Below, in pieces: positions 28,009 to 39,316 of a stretch of 64,000 nucleotides of DNA. The notes beneath the pieces were generated by a model. That model had not been told where the DNA came from and ran no database searches. It worked only from the letters and a program-made list of their open reading frames with translations. Each line of letters begins with the position of its first letter. Within the stretch, counting starts at the first letter, position 1. This stretch comes from Paenacidovorax caeni (GTDB lineage: Bacteria > Pseudomonadota > Gammaproteobacteria > Burkholderiales > Burkholderiaceae_C): assembly GCF_001298675.1 (NCBI RefSeq), contig NZ_CYIG01000013.1:1-64000 (forward strand). Direction: 5' to 3'. The translations under genes were made by a program, and so were the position numbers.

Positions 28009-29973
28009 TCAGTTGGCGTCAGGCCCGGGCCGGTCGCGCATGCGCAACGGCACATCGGCAGCCTGGCGCATCGTGCCGATCGGTGCGGCGGTCTGGCCCT
28101 TGCTCGTGGCGGCGATGTCTTCCTCGCTCGGATACAGGCCTTGCAACCAGTAGTCGAACACGCGCCGCGCGATGGGGGCGGCACTGGCCGCGCCGAAGCC
28201 GGCGTTCTCCACGATCAGCGCCACTGCGATGCGCGGGTTCTCAGCCGGCGCGAACGCGGCGAACAACGAGTGATCGCGCTTGTGCTCCTCCAGCGCCTTG
28301 GCGTTGTACTTGACGTTCTGGCCCAGGCTCACGGCCTGCGCTGTACCAGTTTTGCCGCCCGAGGTGTAGGCCGCCCCGGCGAACACGCGCCGCCCGGTGC
28401 CCGCCTCGTTCACCGCCACCAGGGCGCGGCGCACCACGTCAACGTTCTTGGGCAGGTAGCCCAGTTTCTCGCCCGGCGGCTGCGCCAATTCGGTGACGGC
28501 GCCGGTGACCGCGTCGCGCACCGCCTTGGCCACGTGCGGGCGGTAGCGCGTGCCGCCATTGGCCAGCGTGGCCTCGGCCAGTGCCAGCTGCAGCATGGTG
28601 AAGTTGTTGTAGCCCTGGCCGATGCCCAGCGACACAGTTTCGCCCGGGAACCAGCGCTTGGCCTCGGGGCGCTTGTTGACCTGGCGCTTCCACTGCGTGC
28701 TGGGCAGCACGCCGCGCAGCTCGCCGCCCAGGTCGATGCCGGTGATCTGGCCAAAGCCCAGCGGCGCCATGAAGTCGTGGATGGTGTCCACGCCCATCTC
28801 CACGCCCAGCGAGTAGAAATAGGTGTTGCTGGAGAACTGGATGGCACGCACCATGTCCACCCCACCCAGGCCGCCCTCGTGGCTGCGGAAGGTGCGCCCA
28901 CCGAAGTTGTAGTAGCCCGGGTCGTTCACCACCAGGGTGGGCGAGCGCTTGTTCAACTGCAGCGCCGCCAGCGCCATGAAGGGCTTGTAGGTGGAGCCCG
29001 GCGGATAGGTGCCGCGCAGCGCGCGGTTGAGCAGCGGCTTGTTGATGGATTCGTTGAGCACCTGCCAGTTTTCCTGGTCGATGCCCTCGACAAACAGGTT
29101 CGGATCGAAGGTCGGCTTGGACACGAGCGCCAAAATTTCGCCGTTGCGCGGGTCGATGGCCACCAGCGCGCCGCGCCGCTCGCCGTACAGGTCTTCGACC
29201 AACTTCTGCAGCTTGATGTCGATCGACAGCATGACGCTGTGCCCCGGTGTGGCCGGGCGGCTGTGCAGCTTGCGCACCACGCGGCCGCCGGCCGAGGTCT
29301 CCATCAGCTCCACGCCGGTGGTGCCGTGCAGCTGCTGCTCGTAGGACTGTTCCACGCCAAGCTTGCCGATGTATTCGGTGCCACGGTAGTTGGCCGCGTC
29401 GTCGGAGTCGTCGATGCGCTCCTTCTCGCGCTGGTTGATACGGCCGATGTAGCCGATGGCGTGCCCCCCCACCTCGCCCAGCGGGTAGGTGCGAAACAGC
29501 CGCGCCTTGATGTCCACGCCCGGAAAGCGATAGCGCTGGGCCGCGAAGCGTGCCACCTCCTCGTCGGTCAGGCGCGTGCGGATGGGCAGCGACTCGAAGC
29601 TGCGCGCATCCTCCATCAGCCGCTTGAAGCGGCGCTTGTCGCGCGGCTGGATGTCCACCACCTTGGACAGCTCCTCGATGGTTTCGTCCAGGTCACCCAG
29701 CTTGGAGCGCGTGATCTCCAGCGTGTAGGCCGAATAGTTGGTGGCCAGTACCACGCCGTTGCGGTCAAGGATCTGCCCGCGGTTGGGCACGATCGGCACA
29801 ACCGCCGTGCGGTTGCTCTCCGCCTGGTCGGCCAAGTCCTCATGGCGCTGCACCTGCAGCACCAGCAGGCGCGCCACGATCAGGGCGAAGGCCAGGAACA
29901 CCACCAGCCCCATGGCCAGCACGCGCACACGAAAGCGCCAGGCGTCCCGCTCGCTGTTGCGCAGTTCGGTCAT
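28009..29973 (-). CDS. mrdA: Penicillin-binding protein 2
   Basis: The transpeptidase of the elongasome, 654 residues, with one N-terminal membrane anchor (about residues 20-40). The dimerisation domain precedes the transpeptidase domain. The active-site SxxK is in PPGSTYKPFM near residue 330, the SxN motif in SSNTYF near residue 380, and the KTGT motif in SGGKTGTAQA near residue 545. It is the last gene of the mreBCD-mrdA operon, four bases after mreD. rodA, its usual partner, is not found downstream. Confidence 0.97.
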   Translation of the reverse strand: MTELRNSERDAWRFRVRVLAMGLVVFLAFALIVARLLVLQVQRHEDLADQAESNRTAVVPIVPNRGQILDRNGVVLATNYSAYTLEITRSKLGDLDETIEELSKVVDIQPRDKRRFKRLMEDARSFESLPIRTRLTDEEVARFAAQRYRFPGVDIKARLFRTYPLGEVGGHAIGYIGRINQREKERIDDSDDAANYRGTEYIGKLGVEQSYEQQLHGTTGVELMETSAGGRVVRKLHSRPATPGHSVMLSIDIKLQKLVEDLYGERRGALVAIDPRNGEILALVSKPTFDPNLFVEGIDQENWQVLNESINKPLLNRALRGTYPPGSTYKPFMALAALQLNKRSPTLVVNDPGYYNFGGRTFRSHEGGLGGVDMVRAIQFSSNTYFYSLGVEMGVDTIHDFMAPLGFGQITGIDLGGELRGVLPSTQWKRQVNKRPEAKRWFPGETVSLGIGQGYNNFTMLQLALAEATLANGGTRYRPHVAKAVRDAVTGAVTELAQPPGEKLGYLPKNVDVVRRALVAVNEAGTGRRVFAGAAYTSGGKTGTAQAVSLGQNVKYNAKALEEHKRDHSLFAAFAPAENPRIAVALIVENAGFGAASAAPIARRVFDYWLQGLYPSEEDIAATSKGQTAAPIGTMRQAADVPLRMRDRPGPDAN

Positions 29974-29977
29974 GGCT

Positions 29978-30496
29978 TCACAAGGGACGGTTCTCGTCGC
30001 GGTCAGGCGGGCGGCGCTGTGGCGCCAGCAGAATCCAGCTGGCCAGCGGCCACAGCAGTGTCTCGATCAGCGGCGCGGCCAGCAGCGCCAGCCCCGGAAA
30101 GATGCCGCCCGAGGCCATACGCACCAGCAGCTCCACAGCATGGGCCGCCGCCAGCAGCGGCAACATCTGCAGCGCTTGCTCCCACAGGCCCAGCCAAGGC
30201 AGGCGACGGTGAATCATGCTGGTGCCGAGCATGAGCGTGGCATAGGCCAGCGCATGCTGGCCCAGCAGGGCCGACTGGTGCACATCCATGCACAGCCCGA
30301 GCACGAAGGCGATGCCCATGCCCACACGCAGCGGCTGGTGCACACCCCAGAAGGCGAGCAGCAGCAACACCATGTCGGGCAGCCACACCACGCGCCCCAG
30401 CGGCAGCAGGTTGATGGCCAGCGCCACCACCAGGCTGACGACGATGAACGCCGGGTTGACCGGCTGCAGCAGCTCCTGGCCGCGCGGCATCATCAT
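29978..30496 (-). CDS. mreD: Rod shape-determining membrane protein MreD
   Basis: A 172-residue inner-membrane protein with about five helices, part of the elongasome scaffold. It reads NPAFIVVSLVVALAINLLPLG, then LCMDVHQSALLGQHALAY, which is the family signature. Three Met codons begin the gene; ATG 30496 has AAGGAG eight bases before it. A larger frame upstream of that point is out of the operon's logic because it overlaps mreC. Spacing to mreC is 22 bp. Confidence 0.93.
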   Translation of the reverse strand: MMMPRGQELLQPVNPAFIVVSLVVALAINLLPLGRVVWLPDMVLLLLAFWGVHQPLRVGMGIAFVLGLCMDVHQSALLGQHALAYATLMLGTSMIHRRLPWLGLWEQALQMLPLLAAAHAVELLVRMASGGIFPGLALLAAPLIETLLWPLASWILLAPQRRPPDRDENRPL

Positions 30497-30518
30497 GCGG
30501 ACCGCTCCTTCATGGCCT

Positions 30519-31442
30519 TCATTTGCGCGCGCCCTTGCGCGTGGGTGCCGGCGCTGGCGCGGGCTCGGGGCGCTCGGGCAGTTGCCCCGCCAGAGGCTGC
30601 AGCAGCAGCACGTGGCGCGCACCATGCACCTGTGCCACGGGGTCGCAATAGATGCGGGTGAATGCCGAGTCAGCGCGCCGTTCCACACGGCGCACGCGCG
30701 CCACGGGTAGCCCCGGCGGGTACACGCCATCGACGCCGCTGGTGGTGAGCAGATCGCCCTCCTGCACGTCGGCGTTGCTGGGCATGAAGCGCAGCTCCAT
30801 GCTGCCGCCATGGCCCGCCACCGGGTCGCCATAGGCCACGCTGCGCGCGCCGGTGCGCGGGTTGAGCACGGGGATGGCCTGGTCGCGGTCCACCAGCAAC
30901 GTGACCTCGCTCACGAAGGGCAGGACGCGCGTGACCTGGCCCAGCACACCGAGCTCGTCGAGCACCGGCGAACCCAGCTCGACGCCCGCCACCTGGCCCT
31001 TATCAACCACCACGCGGCGCGTGTACGGGTCGGTGGCGTCGTACAGCACCTGCGCGGCCTGCGAGGGCGGTGACAGGCGCTCGCGCAGCGCCAACAGCTG
31101 GCGCAGCTGGGTGTTCTCCTGCAGCAGATCCGCAGCCTGGTTGGCGCGCTGTGCCAGCTGCACCATGTGCTCACGCGCCTGCTGGGCCTCCTGCTGGGCA
31201 CGCTGCAGCGCTTCGAAGTAGCCCGCGCCCTGGCCCAGCAGCTCCACGGGCTGCAGCATCAGCCACTGCACTGGATAGAGCACCGCACCAACGGCTTTGC
31301 GCAGCGGGTCGGTCAGGTGAAAGCGCGCATCCGCCACCATGAGGAACAACGCCAGCGCGCCGTACACGGCCCAGCGCGACAGCGCCGACGGGCCCTGCCT
31401 GAAGAACGAGGGCGCACTGCGCTCCAAGGTGCCAAGGGCCAT
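30519..31442 (-). CDS. mreC: Rod shape-determining protein MreC
   Basis: A bitopic periplasmic scaffold of 307 residues. One N-terminal helix (about residues 20-38) is followed by a coiled coil (AQQEAQQAREHMVQLAQRANQ) and beta domains with VVDKGQVAGVELGSPVLDELGVLGQV. It links PBP2 to MreB. The C-terminal 35 residues are Pro/Ala/Arg-rich and probably disordered. Confidence 0.95.
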   Translation of the reverse strand: MALGTLERSAPSFFRQGPSALSRWAVYGALALFLMVADARFHLTDPLRKAVGAVLYPVQWLMLQPVELLGQGAGYFEALQRAQQEAQQAREHMVQLAQRANQAADLLQENTQLRQLLALRERLSPPSQAAQVLYDATDPYTRRVVVDKGQVAGVELGSPVLDELGVLGQVTRVLPFVSEVTLLVDRDQAIPVLNPRTGARSVAYGDPVAGHGGSMELRFMPSNADVQEGDLLTTSGVDGVYPPGLPVARVRRVERRADSAFTRIYCDPVAQVHGARHVLLLQPLAGQLPERPEPAPAPAPTRKGARK

Positions 31443-31462
31443 GGGCGAACGCGCTCAGAGAC

Positions 31463-32557
<1,095 letters not shown>

Positions 32558-32720
32558 TTAGGAATAGGGGGTGTTTTGGGGGCTTCTTCCGCGCAAATGC
32601 CGACGCATGCAGGGGCAATGCGGCAAAGCCGGGATAATACCGCATCCCCTGTGAATAACTCCCGCTCCCCCAGGCCGGAACACAGCTTTTACATCTAGAC
32701 TTTCTCCCCCATTTCATCCT

Positions 32721-33016
32721 ATGGCACTGACTCCCCAGGACATCGCGCGCATCGCCCACCTGGCGCGGCTGGAGCTGTCCGAGGCTGAAGGTGAGCGCAT
32801 GCTCACGCAGCTCAACGGCTTTTTTGGCATCGTGGAAAAAATGCGGGCTGTCGACACCACCGGCATCAAGCCCCTGCCGCACCCCGTGGCGGCCATCGAG
32901 CCCGTGCAGCTGCGCCTGCGCGACGATGTGGCCAGCGAGCCCAACCAGCGCGAAGCCAACCAGCAAAGCGCCCCCGCCGTCGAGCGCGGGCTGTTCCTTG
33001 TGCCCAAGGTGATTGA

Positions 33017-33020
<4 letters not shown>
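32721..33020 (+). CDS. gatC: Asp/Glu-tRNA amidotransferase subunit C
   Basis: A small assembly subunit, 99 residues, which wraps around GatA and GatB. It begins [23 protein letters not shown] and ends in [14 protein letters not shown], both typical. Its stop codon overlaps the gatA start (ATGA), so translation is coupled. The complex converts Glu-tRNA(Gln) and Asp-tRNA(Asn). Confidence 0.96.
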
Positions 33021-34507
<1,487 letters not shown>

Positions 34508-34509
34508 AA

Positions 34510-34600
34510 CTTATAGCTGCTTGCGCTTGATGTGCAATGCTTTCAGCATCAAATCAAGCTGAAATCCTTTATTAGCAAGCGCAAGCAGCTCACAAATTGA
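34510..34600. repeat. Pair of inverted palindromic elements between gatA and gatB
   Basis: TATAGCTGCTTGCGCTTGAT on the left and TTAGCAAGCGCAAGCAGCT on the right are inverted partners separated by about 40 bases that contain a second small dyad (TTTCAGCATC...). A long hairpin between gatA and gatB would form in the transcript. Confidence 0.75.
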
Positions 34601-34617
34601 TAGTCAAGGACTGCCCC

Positions 34618-36063
34618 ATGTCTGCGAAACTGATCCAGGGCTACGAAGTCGTCATCGGCTTTGAAACACACGCCCAGCTCGCCACCCAGAGCAAAATTTT
34701 CAGCCGCGCCAGCACCGCCTTTGGCGCCGAGCCCAACACCCAGGCCTGCGCCGTCGATCTGGCCCTGCCCGGCGCGCTGCCGGTGATGAACCGCGAGGCC
34801 GTGGCCTGCGCCATCAAGCTCGGACTGGCGCTGGGCAGCCACATTGCGCCCGAGAGCATCTTTGCGCGCAAAAACTACTTCTACCCCGACCTGCCCAAGG
34901 GTTACCAGATCAGCCAGTTTGAAATCCCCGTGGTGCAAGGCGGCGAAGTGTCGTTCTACCTGGGCGACGAGAAGAAAACCGTGCGCTTGGTGCGCGCCCA
35001 CCTGGAAGAAGACGCGGGCAAAAGCCTGCACGACGAGTTCCACGGCATGAGCGGCATCGACCTGAACCGCGCGGGCACGCCGCTGCTGGAAATCGTCACC
35101 GAGCCCGACATCCGCTCCAGCGAAGAAGCCGTGGCCTACGCCAAGGCGCTGCACCAGATCGTCACCTGGATTGGCATTTGCGACGGCAACATGCAAGAGG
35201 GGTCATTTCGCTGCGACGCCAACGTCTCGGTGCGCAAGCCCGGCCAGCCGCTGGGCACGCGGCGCGAAATCAAGAACCTGAACTCGTTCAGGAACATGCA
35301 AATTGCCATCGACTACGAAATCCGCTGGCAAATCGAGCAAATTGAAGACGGCCACGCCATCCAGCAGGCCACCGTACTGTTCGACCCCGACACGGGCGAA
35401 ACCCGCGCCATGCGTACCAAGGAAGACGCGGCCGACTACCGCTACTTCCCCGACCCCGACCTGCCGCCGCTGGTGATTGGCGCCGACTGGGTGGAACGCG
35501 TGAAAGCCGAGATGCCCGAGCTGCCGCGCGCCATGGCCGCGCGCTTCGTGGCGCAATACGGCCTGCCCGAGTACGACGCCACCACGCTGACGCAAAGCCA
35601 GGCCATGGCGGCCTACTTTGAAGACACCGCCAAAGCCTGCGGCCAGCCCAAACTGGCAAGCAACTGGGTGATGGGCGAAATCTCGCGCCGCCTGAACAAC
35701 GAAGAAATCGGCATGGACGCCGTGAAGGTCAGCAGCCAGCAACTGGCCGCGCTGATTGGCCGAATCCAAGATGCCACCATCAGCAACAACGCCGCCAAGC
35801 AGGTGTTTGAGGCGCTGTGGACGGGCGAAGGCCAGGACGTGGACGCCGTAATTGAAGCCAAGGGCCTCAAGCAGATGAACGACACCGGCGCGCTGGAAAA
35901 AATCATCGACGAGGTGATTGCCGCCAACCCCGCCAACGTGGAGCAATACAAAGCCGGGAAAGACAAGGCGTTTAACGCGCTGGTCGGGCAGGTGATGAAG
36001 GCCTCTAAGGGCAAGGCCAATCCTGGCCAAGTCAACGAGCTGCTCAAGGCAAAACTGGGCTGA
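34618..36063 (+). CDS. gatB: Asp/Glu-tRNA amidotransferase subunit B
   Basis: The kinase and amidotransferase subunit, 481 residues. It begins [21 protein letters not shown] and has the GatB signature near residues 145-160 ([19 protein letters not shown]) and the tail-domain Yqey-like helices near the C-terminus ([14 protein letters not shown]). ATG 34618 is preferred over an upstream ATG at 34597 because the conserved start follows it. Confidence 0.97.
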   Translation: MSAKLIQGYEVVIGFETHAQLATQSKIFSRASTAFGAEPNTQACAVDLALPGALPVMNREAVACAIKLGLALGSHIAPESIFARKNYFYPDLPKGYQISQFEIPVVQGGEVSFYLGDEKKTVRLVRAHLEEDAGKSLHDEFHGMSGIDLNRAGTPLLEIVTEPDIRSSEEAVAYAKALHQIVTWIGICDGNMQEGSFRCDANVSVRKPGQPLGTRREIKNLNSFRNMQIAIDYEIRWQIEQIEDGHAIQQATVLFDPDTGETRAMRTKEDAADYRYFPDPDLPPLVIGADWVERVKAEMPELPRAMAARFVAQYGLPEYDATTLTQSQAMAAYFEDTAKACGQPKLASNWVMGEISRRLNNEEIGMDAVKVSSQQLAALIGRIQDATISNNAAKQVFEALWTGEGQDVDAVIEAKGLKQMNDTGALEKIIDEVIAANPANVEQYKAGKDKAFNALVGQVMKASKGKANPGQVNELLKAKLG

Positions 36064-36075
36064 TCGCTTTCCCCT

Positions 36076-36107
36076 CCAGCGCCAGCAGCTACGCATTCAA
36101 TAGCAAA
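36076..36107 (+). repeat. Palindromic intergenic element, half copy
   Basis: CCAGCGCCAGCAGCTACG matches the 3' arm of the dispersed element. It lies after gatB and before pdxY. Confidence 0.55.
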
Positions 36108-36131
36108 CCCTCCCCCAAGCAAGGCCCCGGC

Positions 36132-36983
36132 GTGAACATCCTCTCGATTCAATCCCACGTGTCCTATGGACACGTCGGCAACTCGGCCGCCGTGTTTCCG
36201 CTGCAGCGCCTGGGGCACGAGGTGTGGCCGGTGCACACCGTCAACTTCTCCAACCACACGGGCTACGGCGCATGGGGCGGCTCCGCCATTGCAGCCAGCG
36301 AGGTGACGGCGATCATCGATGCTATGCAAGCGCGTGGCGCGCTGGCGCAGGTCGACGTGGTGCTCAGCGGCTACCAGGGCGGCACCGACATTGCTGGCGC
36401 CATCCTCGACGCGGTGGCGCGCGTCAAGGCGCTGAACCCGCGCGCCAGCTACACCTGCGACCCGGTGATGGGCAACGCCCGGTCCGGCTGCTTCGTCAAC
36501 CCGGCCATTCCGGCGCTGCTGCGTGAGCGCGTGGTGCCCGCTGCCGACCTGGTGACGCCGAACCAGTTCGAGCTGGGCACCCTGGCCGGGTGCGAGGCCA
36601 CCACACTCGCCTCCACCCTGCAGGCCGTGGATGCCGTGATGGCCATGGGCCCGCAGACCGTGCTGGTGACCAGTGTGGAGCGGCCAGAACGTGCGCCCGG
36701 CACGCTGGAGATGCTGGCGGCCGATGCCAACGGCGCCTGGCTGGTGGCCACGCCCCACCTGCCGTTCAAGGCCAATGGCTCGGGCGACGTGACGGCGGCG
36801 CTGTTCACCGCACACTACCGCAGCAGCGGCAGTGCCGCCGCGGCGCTGGCACGCACCACCGCCAGCGTGTTCGAGCTTCTACAGATGACGCTGCAGTCGG
36901 GCGCGCGCGAGCTGCAACTCGTTCAGGCGCAAGAGGCCTACGTACACCCGCGCCAAACCTTCGAGGTACGGCAGGTACGCTGA
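36132..36983 (+). CDS. pdxY: Pyridoxal kinase (PdxY type)
   Basis: A vitamin B6 salvage kinase of 283 residues with a GTG start at 36132. It begins MNILSIQSHVSYGHVGNSAA, aligning well with PdxY, and has NFSNHTGYGAWGG near residue 41, TCDPVMGN near residue 113 and the anion-hole motif NGSGDVTAALF near residue 215. The GTG start is the only one that keeps the conserved N-terminus. Confidence 0.94.
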   Translation: MNILSIQSHVSYGHVGNSAAVFPLQRLGHEVWPVHTVNFSNHTGYGAWGGSAIAASEVTAIIDAMQARGALAQVDVVLSGYQGGTDIAGAILDAVARVKALNPRASYTCDPVMGNARSGCFVNPAIPALLRERVVPAADLVTPNQFELGTLAGCEATTLASTLQAVDAVMAMGPQTVLVTSVERPERAPGTLEMLAADANGAWLVATPHLPFKANGSGDVTAALFTAHYRSSGSAAAALARTTASVFELLQMTLQSGARELQLVQAQEAYVHPRQTFEVRQVR

Positions 36984-36995
36984 AAAATCCAGGGG

Positions 36996-37685
36996 TCAGG
37001 GCTTGCCGGTGCTGTCCGCCGACTCCGGCAGTGGCGCCGCGTGTGCCGCGCGCGCTGCCCACAGTTTGCGCAACTGCGCCAGCTCGGCGTCGAAGCGCTG
37101 GTGCACGTTGCGCTTCTCCTGCGCCTGCCCGGCCACGAAGCGCTGCTGCTCGGCCATGGCGTCGTCGTTCTCGGCGATGGCGCGGCGCAGGTGCATGGGC
37201 GCCTTGTTCGGCTCGCGCGCGTAGAACTCCATCTCGGTGTCAAACTTCTTGCGCTGCACCTGCAGCTCAACCATGCGCTTCTCGGCCACGGCCGTGAGCT
37301 GGTCCACCTGCTCCAGCGCGGCGGCACGCTCGGCATCGTGCGCGGCCTGGTTCGGGTAGCGCGCCACCAGGGCACGCTCGCGGCGGCGCTCCTCGTTCGC
37401 GCGGGCCTGTTCCTCGACCTCCTTGCGGCGCTGGGCCTCACGCGCGGCGCGCTCCTGGTCGGTCAGTACCGGTCCAAGGCGCTCACGCACCATGCCCGAG
37501 GGGCTGAGCACGCGCTGCTCGCGGTCGGCACACTCGGGAATCGGGCGATCCGCCGTAATGCGGCGGCCGCTGGCATCAATGCAGCTGTAAATGCTGGAAG
37601 GGCCCGCCGCTTTCTGCGCCTGCGCCCCCACGCCCAGGCTGGCCAGCCAGAGCCCCACTGCGATGATGCGCGCCGCTTGTGTCAA
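36996..37685 (-). CDS. DUF4124-domain secreted protein
   Basis: A 229-residue exported protein with an N-terminal signal peptide (IIAVGLWLASLGVGAQA). The DUF4124 domain follows (IYSCIDASGRRITADRPIPEC, residues about 32-55). A long helical, Arg/Glu/Ala-rich segment (residues 75-215) looks like a coiled coil. Function unknown. A TTG start at 37685, two bases past the pyrE stop codon and preceded by AAGGGA, gives the signal peptide and suggests coupled translation with pyrE. Confidence 0.8.
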   Translation of the reverse strand: MTQAARIIAVGLWLASLGVGAQAQKAAGPSSIYSCIDASGRRITADRPIPECADREQRVLSPSGMVRERLGPVLTDQERAAREAQRRKEVEEQARANEERRRERALVARYPNQAAHDAERAAALEQVDQLTAVAEKRMVELQVQRKKFDTEMEFYAREPNKAPMHLRRAIAENDDAMAEQQRFVAGQAQEKRNVHQRFDAELAQLRKLWAARAAHAAPLPESADSTGKP

Positions 37686-37686
37686 G

Positions 37687-38388
37687 TCATGTCCCTTCGT
37701 CTACTCCGTAGCGCTGGCGGTAGGCTAGCACACGCCCATGGTGGGCCTGCATGGCATCGCCCCCGCTGGCTTGCAAGTAAAGCAATAAATCAGCCAGCTT
37801 GGCAATCGCACAAACCTGCATGCCGAGCTGGCCGCGCACGTACTGCACTGCACTGTATGCCACGTCCTGGCCATTCTCGGTGGCCATCTCCTGGCGGTCC
37901 AGCGCGATGGCCACGGCATGCGGCGTGGCCCCTGCGGCGCGGATCAGCGCGATCGACTCGCGCGCTGCGGTGCCTGCGCTCATCACGTCGTCCACGATCA
38001 GCACACGTCCGCGCAGCGGTGCGCCCACCAGCGTGCCACCCTCCCCGTGGTCCTTGGCCTCCTTGCGGTTGTAGGCGAAAGGCACGTTGCGCCCCAGCCG
38101 CGCCAGTTCCACGGCCACCGTAGCGGCCAGCGGAATGCCCTTGTACGCCGGGCCGAAAACCATGTCGAACTCGATGCCACTGGCCACAATGGCTTGTGCA
38201 TAGAATTGCGCCAAACGGCCCATCTTGGCGCCGTCGTCGAAGAGTCCTGCGTTAAAGAAGTACGGGCTCATACGCCCGGCCTTGGTCTTGAACTCCCCAA
38301 ACCGCAGCACGCCGGACTCCACCGCGAACCGCACGAACTCCTGCGCCAGACGGGCCTGCTCCGGGCTCTGCGCACCAACATCCACCAT
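37687..38388 (-). CDS. pyrE: Orotate phosphoribosyltransferase
   Basis: A pyrimidine synthesis enzyme of 233 residues that makes OMP from orotate and PRPP. The PRPP loop is [13 protein letters not shown] near residue 135 and the N-terminal part has [17 protein letters not shown]. The start ATG 38388 is shared base for base with the divergent exonuclease III start in CCATGG (38385-38390). It is followed by the DUF4124 gene. Confidence 0.96.
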   Translation of the reverse strand: MVDVGAQSPEQARLAQEFVRFAVESGVLRFGEFKTKAGRMSPYFFNAGLFDDGAKMGRLAQFYAQAIVASGIEFDMVFGPAYKGIPLAATVAVELARLGRNVPFAYNRKEAKDHGEGGTLVGAPLRGRVLIVDDVMSAGTAARESIALIRAAGATPHAVAIALDRQEMATENGQDVAYSAVQYVRGQLGMQVCAIAKLADLLLYLQASGGDAMQAHHGRVLAYRQRYGVDEGT

Positions 38389-39202
38389 GGGAAATTCCTT
38401 GTTCAAGTTAACCAGCCTCAATCTCAACGGCATCCGTTCCGCCACCAGCAAAGGCCTGCACGACTGGGTGGCTGCCGAGCGGCCCGATTGTATTTGCGTG
38501 CAGGAAATCAAGGCCCAGGCCGCCGACATGGCGGGCCGCTTCGAGGAGCTCGCGGGCATGCACGGGCACTTTCACTTTGCCGAAAAGAAAGGCTACTCCG
38601 GCGTCGGCATCTACACGCGCCACCAGCCCAGCGACGTCATCACCGGCTTCGGCCCCGCCGAATTCGACGCCGAGGGCCGCTACGTGGAGCTGCGCTTTGA
38701 CACCCCCGCGCGCAAGCTCTCGCTCATCAGCGCTTACTTTCCCAGCGGCAGCTCAGGGGAGGAGCGCCAGCAGGCCAAGTACCGCTTCCTCGGCGCCATC
38801 CACCCGCACCTGATGCGCCTGAAGGCCGAGCGTGAGTTCATCCTGTGCGGCGACATCAACATCGCACACCAGGCCATCGACCTGAAAAACTGGCGCGGCA
38901 ACCAGAAAAACAGCGGCTTCCTGCCCGAGGAGCGCGCCTGGATGACAAAGTTGTTAGACAACAATGCGCCCGACGGCGGCATGGTGGACGTCTACCGCCA
39001 GCTCCAGCCCACCGCGACCGACGCCTGCTACACATGGTGGAGCAACCGCGGCCAGGCCTATGTCAACAACGTGGGGTGGCGCCTGGACTACCACCTGGCC
39101 ACCCCGGCACTGGCCCAGCTGGCGCGCACCGAGGCCATCTACAAAGGCCAGAAGTTCAGCGACCACGCACCCATCACCATCGGCTACGAGTTGGCGCTGT
39201 AG
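38387..39202 (+). CDS. xth: Exodeoxyribonuclease III
   Basis: An AP endonuclease and 3' exonuclease for base excision repair, 271 residues from ATG 38387 or 267 from TTG 38399 (then [11 protein letters not shown], the more usual start). Catalytic motifs are [17 protein letters not shown] (metal Glu), GDINIAH and the C-terminal SDHAPI. ATG 38387 overlaps the pyrE start codon on the other strand, so the two promoters must lie inside each other's coding sequences. Confidence 0.93.
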   Translation: MGNSLFKLTSLNLNGIRSATSKGLHDWVAAERPDCICVQEIKAQAADMAGRFEELAGMHGHFHFAEKKGYSGVGIYTRHQPSDVITGFGPAEFDAEGRYVELRFDTPARKLSLISAYFPSGSSGEERQQAKYRFLGAIHPHLMRLKAEREFILCGDINIAHQAIDLKNWRGNQKNSGFLPEERAWMTKLLDNNAPDGGMVDVYRQLQPTATDACYTWWSNRGQAYVNNVGWRLDYHLATPALAQLARTEAIYKGQKFSDHAPITIGYELAL

Positions 39203-39316
39203 CGCCCAACGGACAAACGGGCCGCGCAGCAATCGCCCGTGGGCCCACCGATAGCCAAGCGTGGCCACGGCAAGCACAATGCAGCGCTGAGCCCCCCATA
39301 AGCCGCTGCCGCGCCC

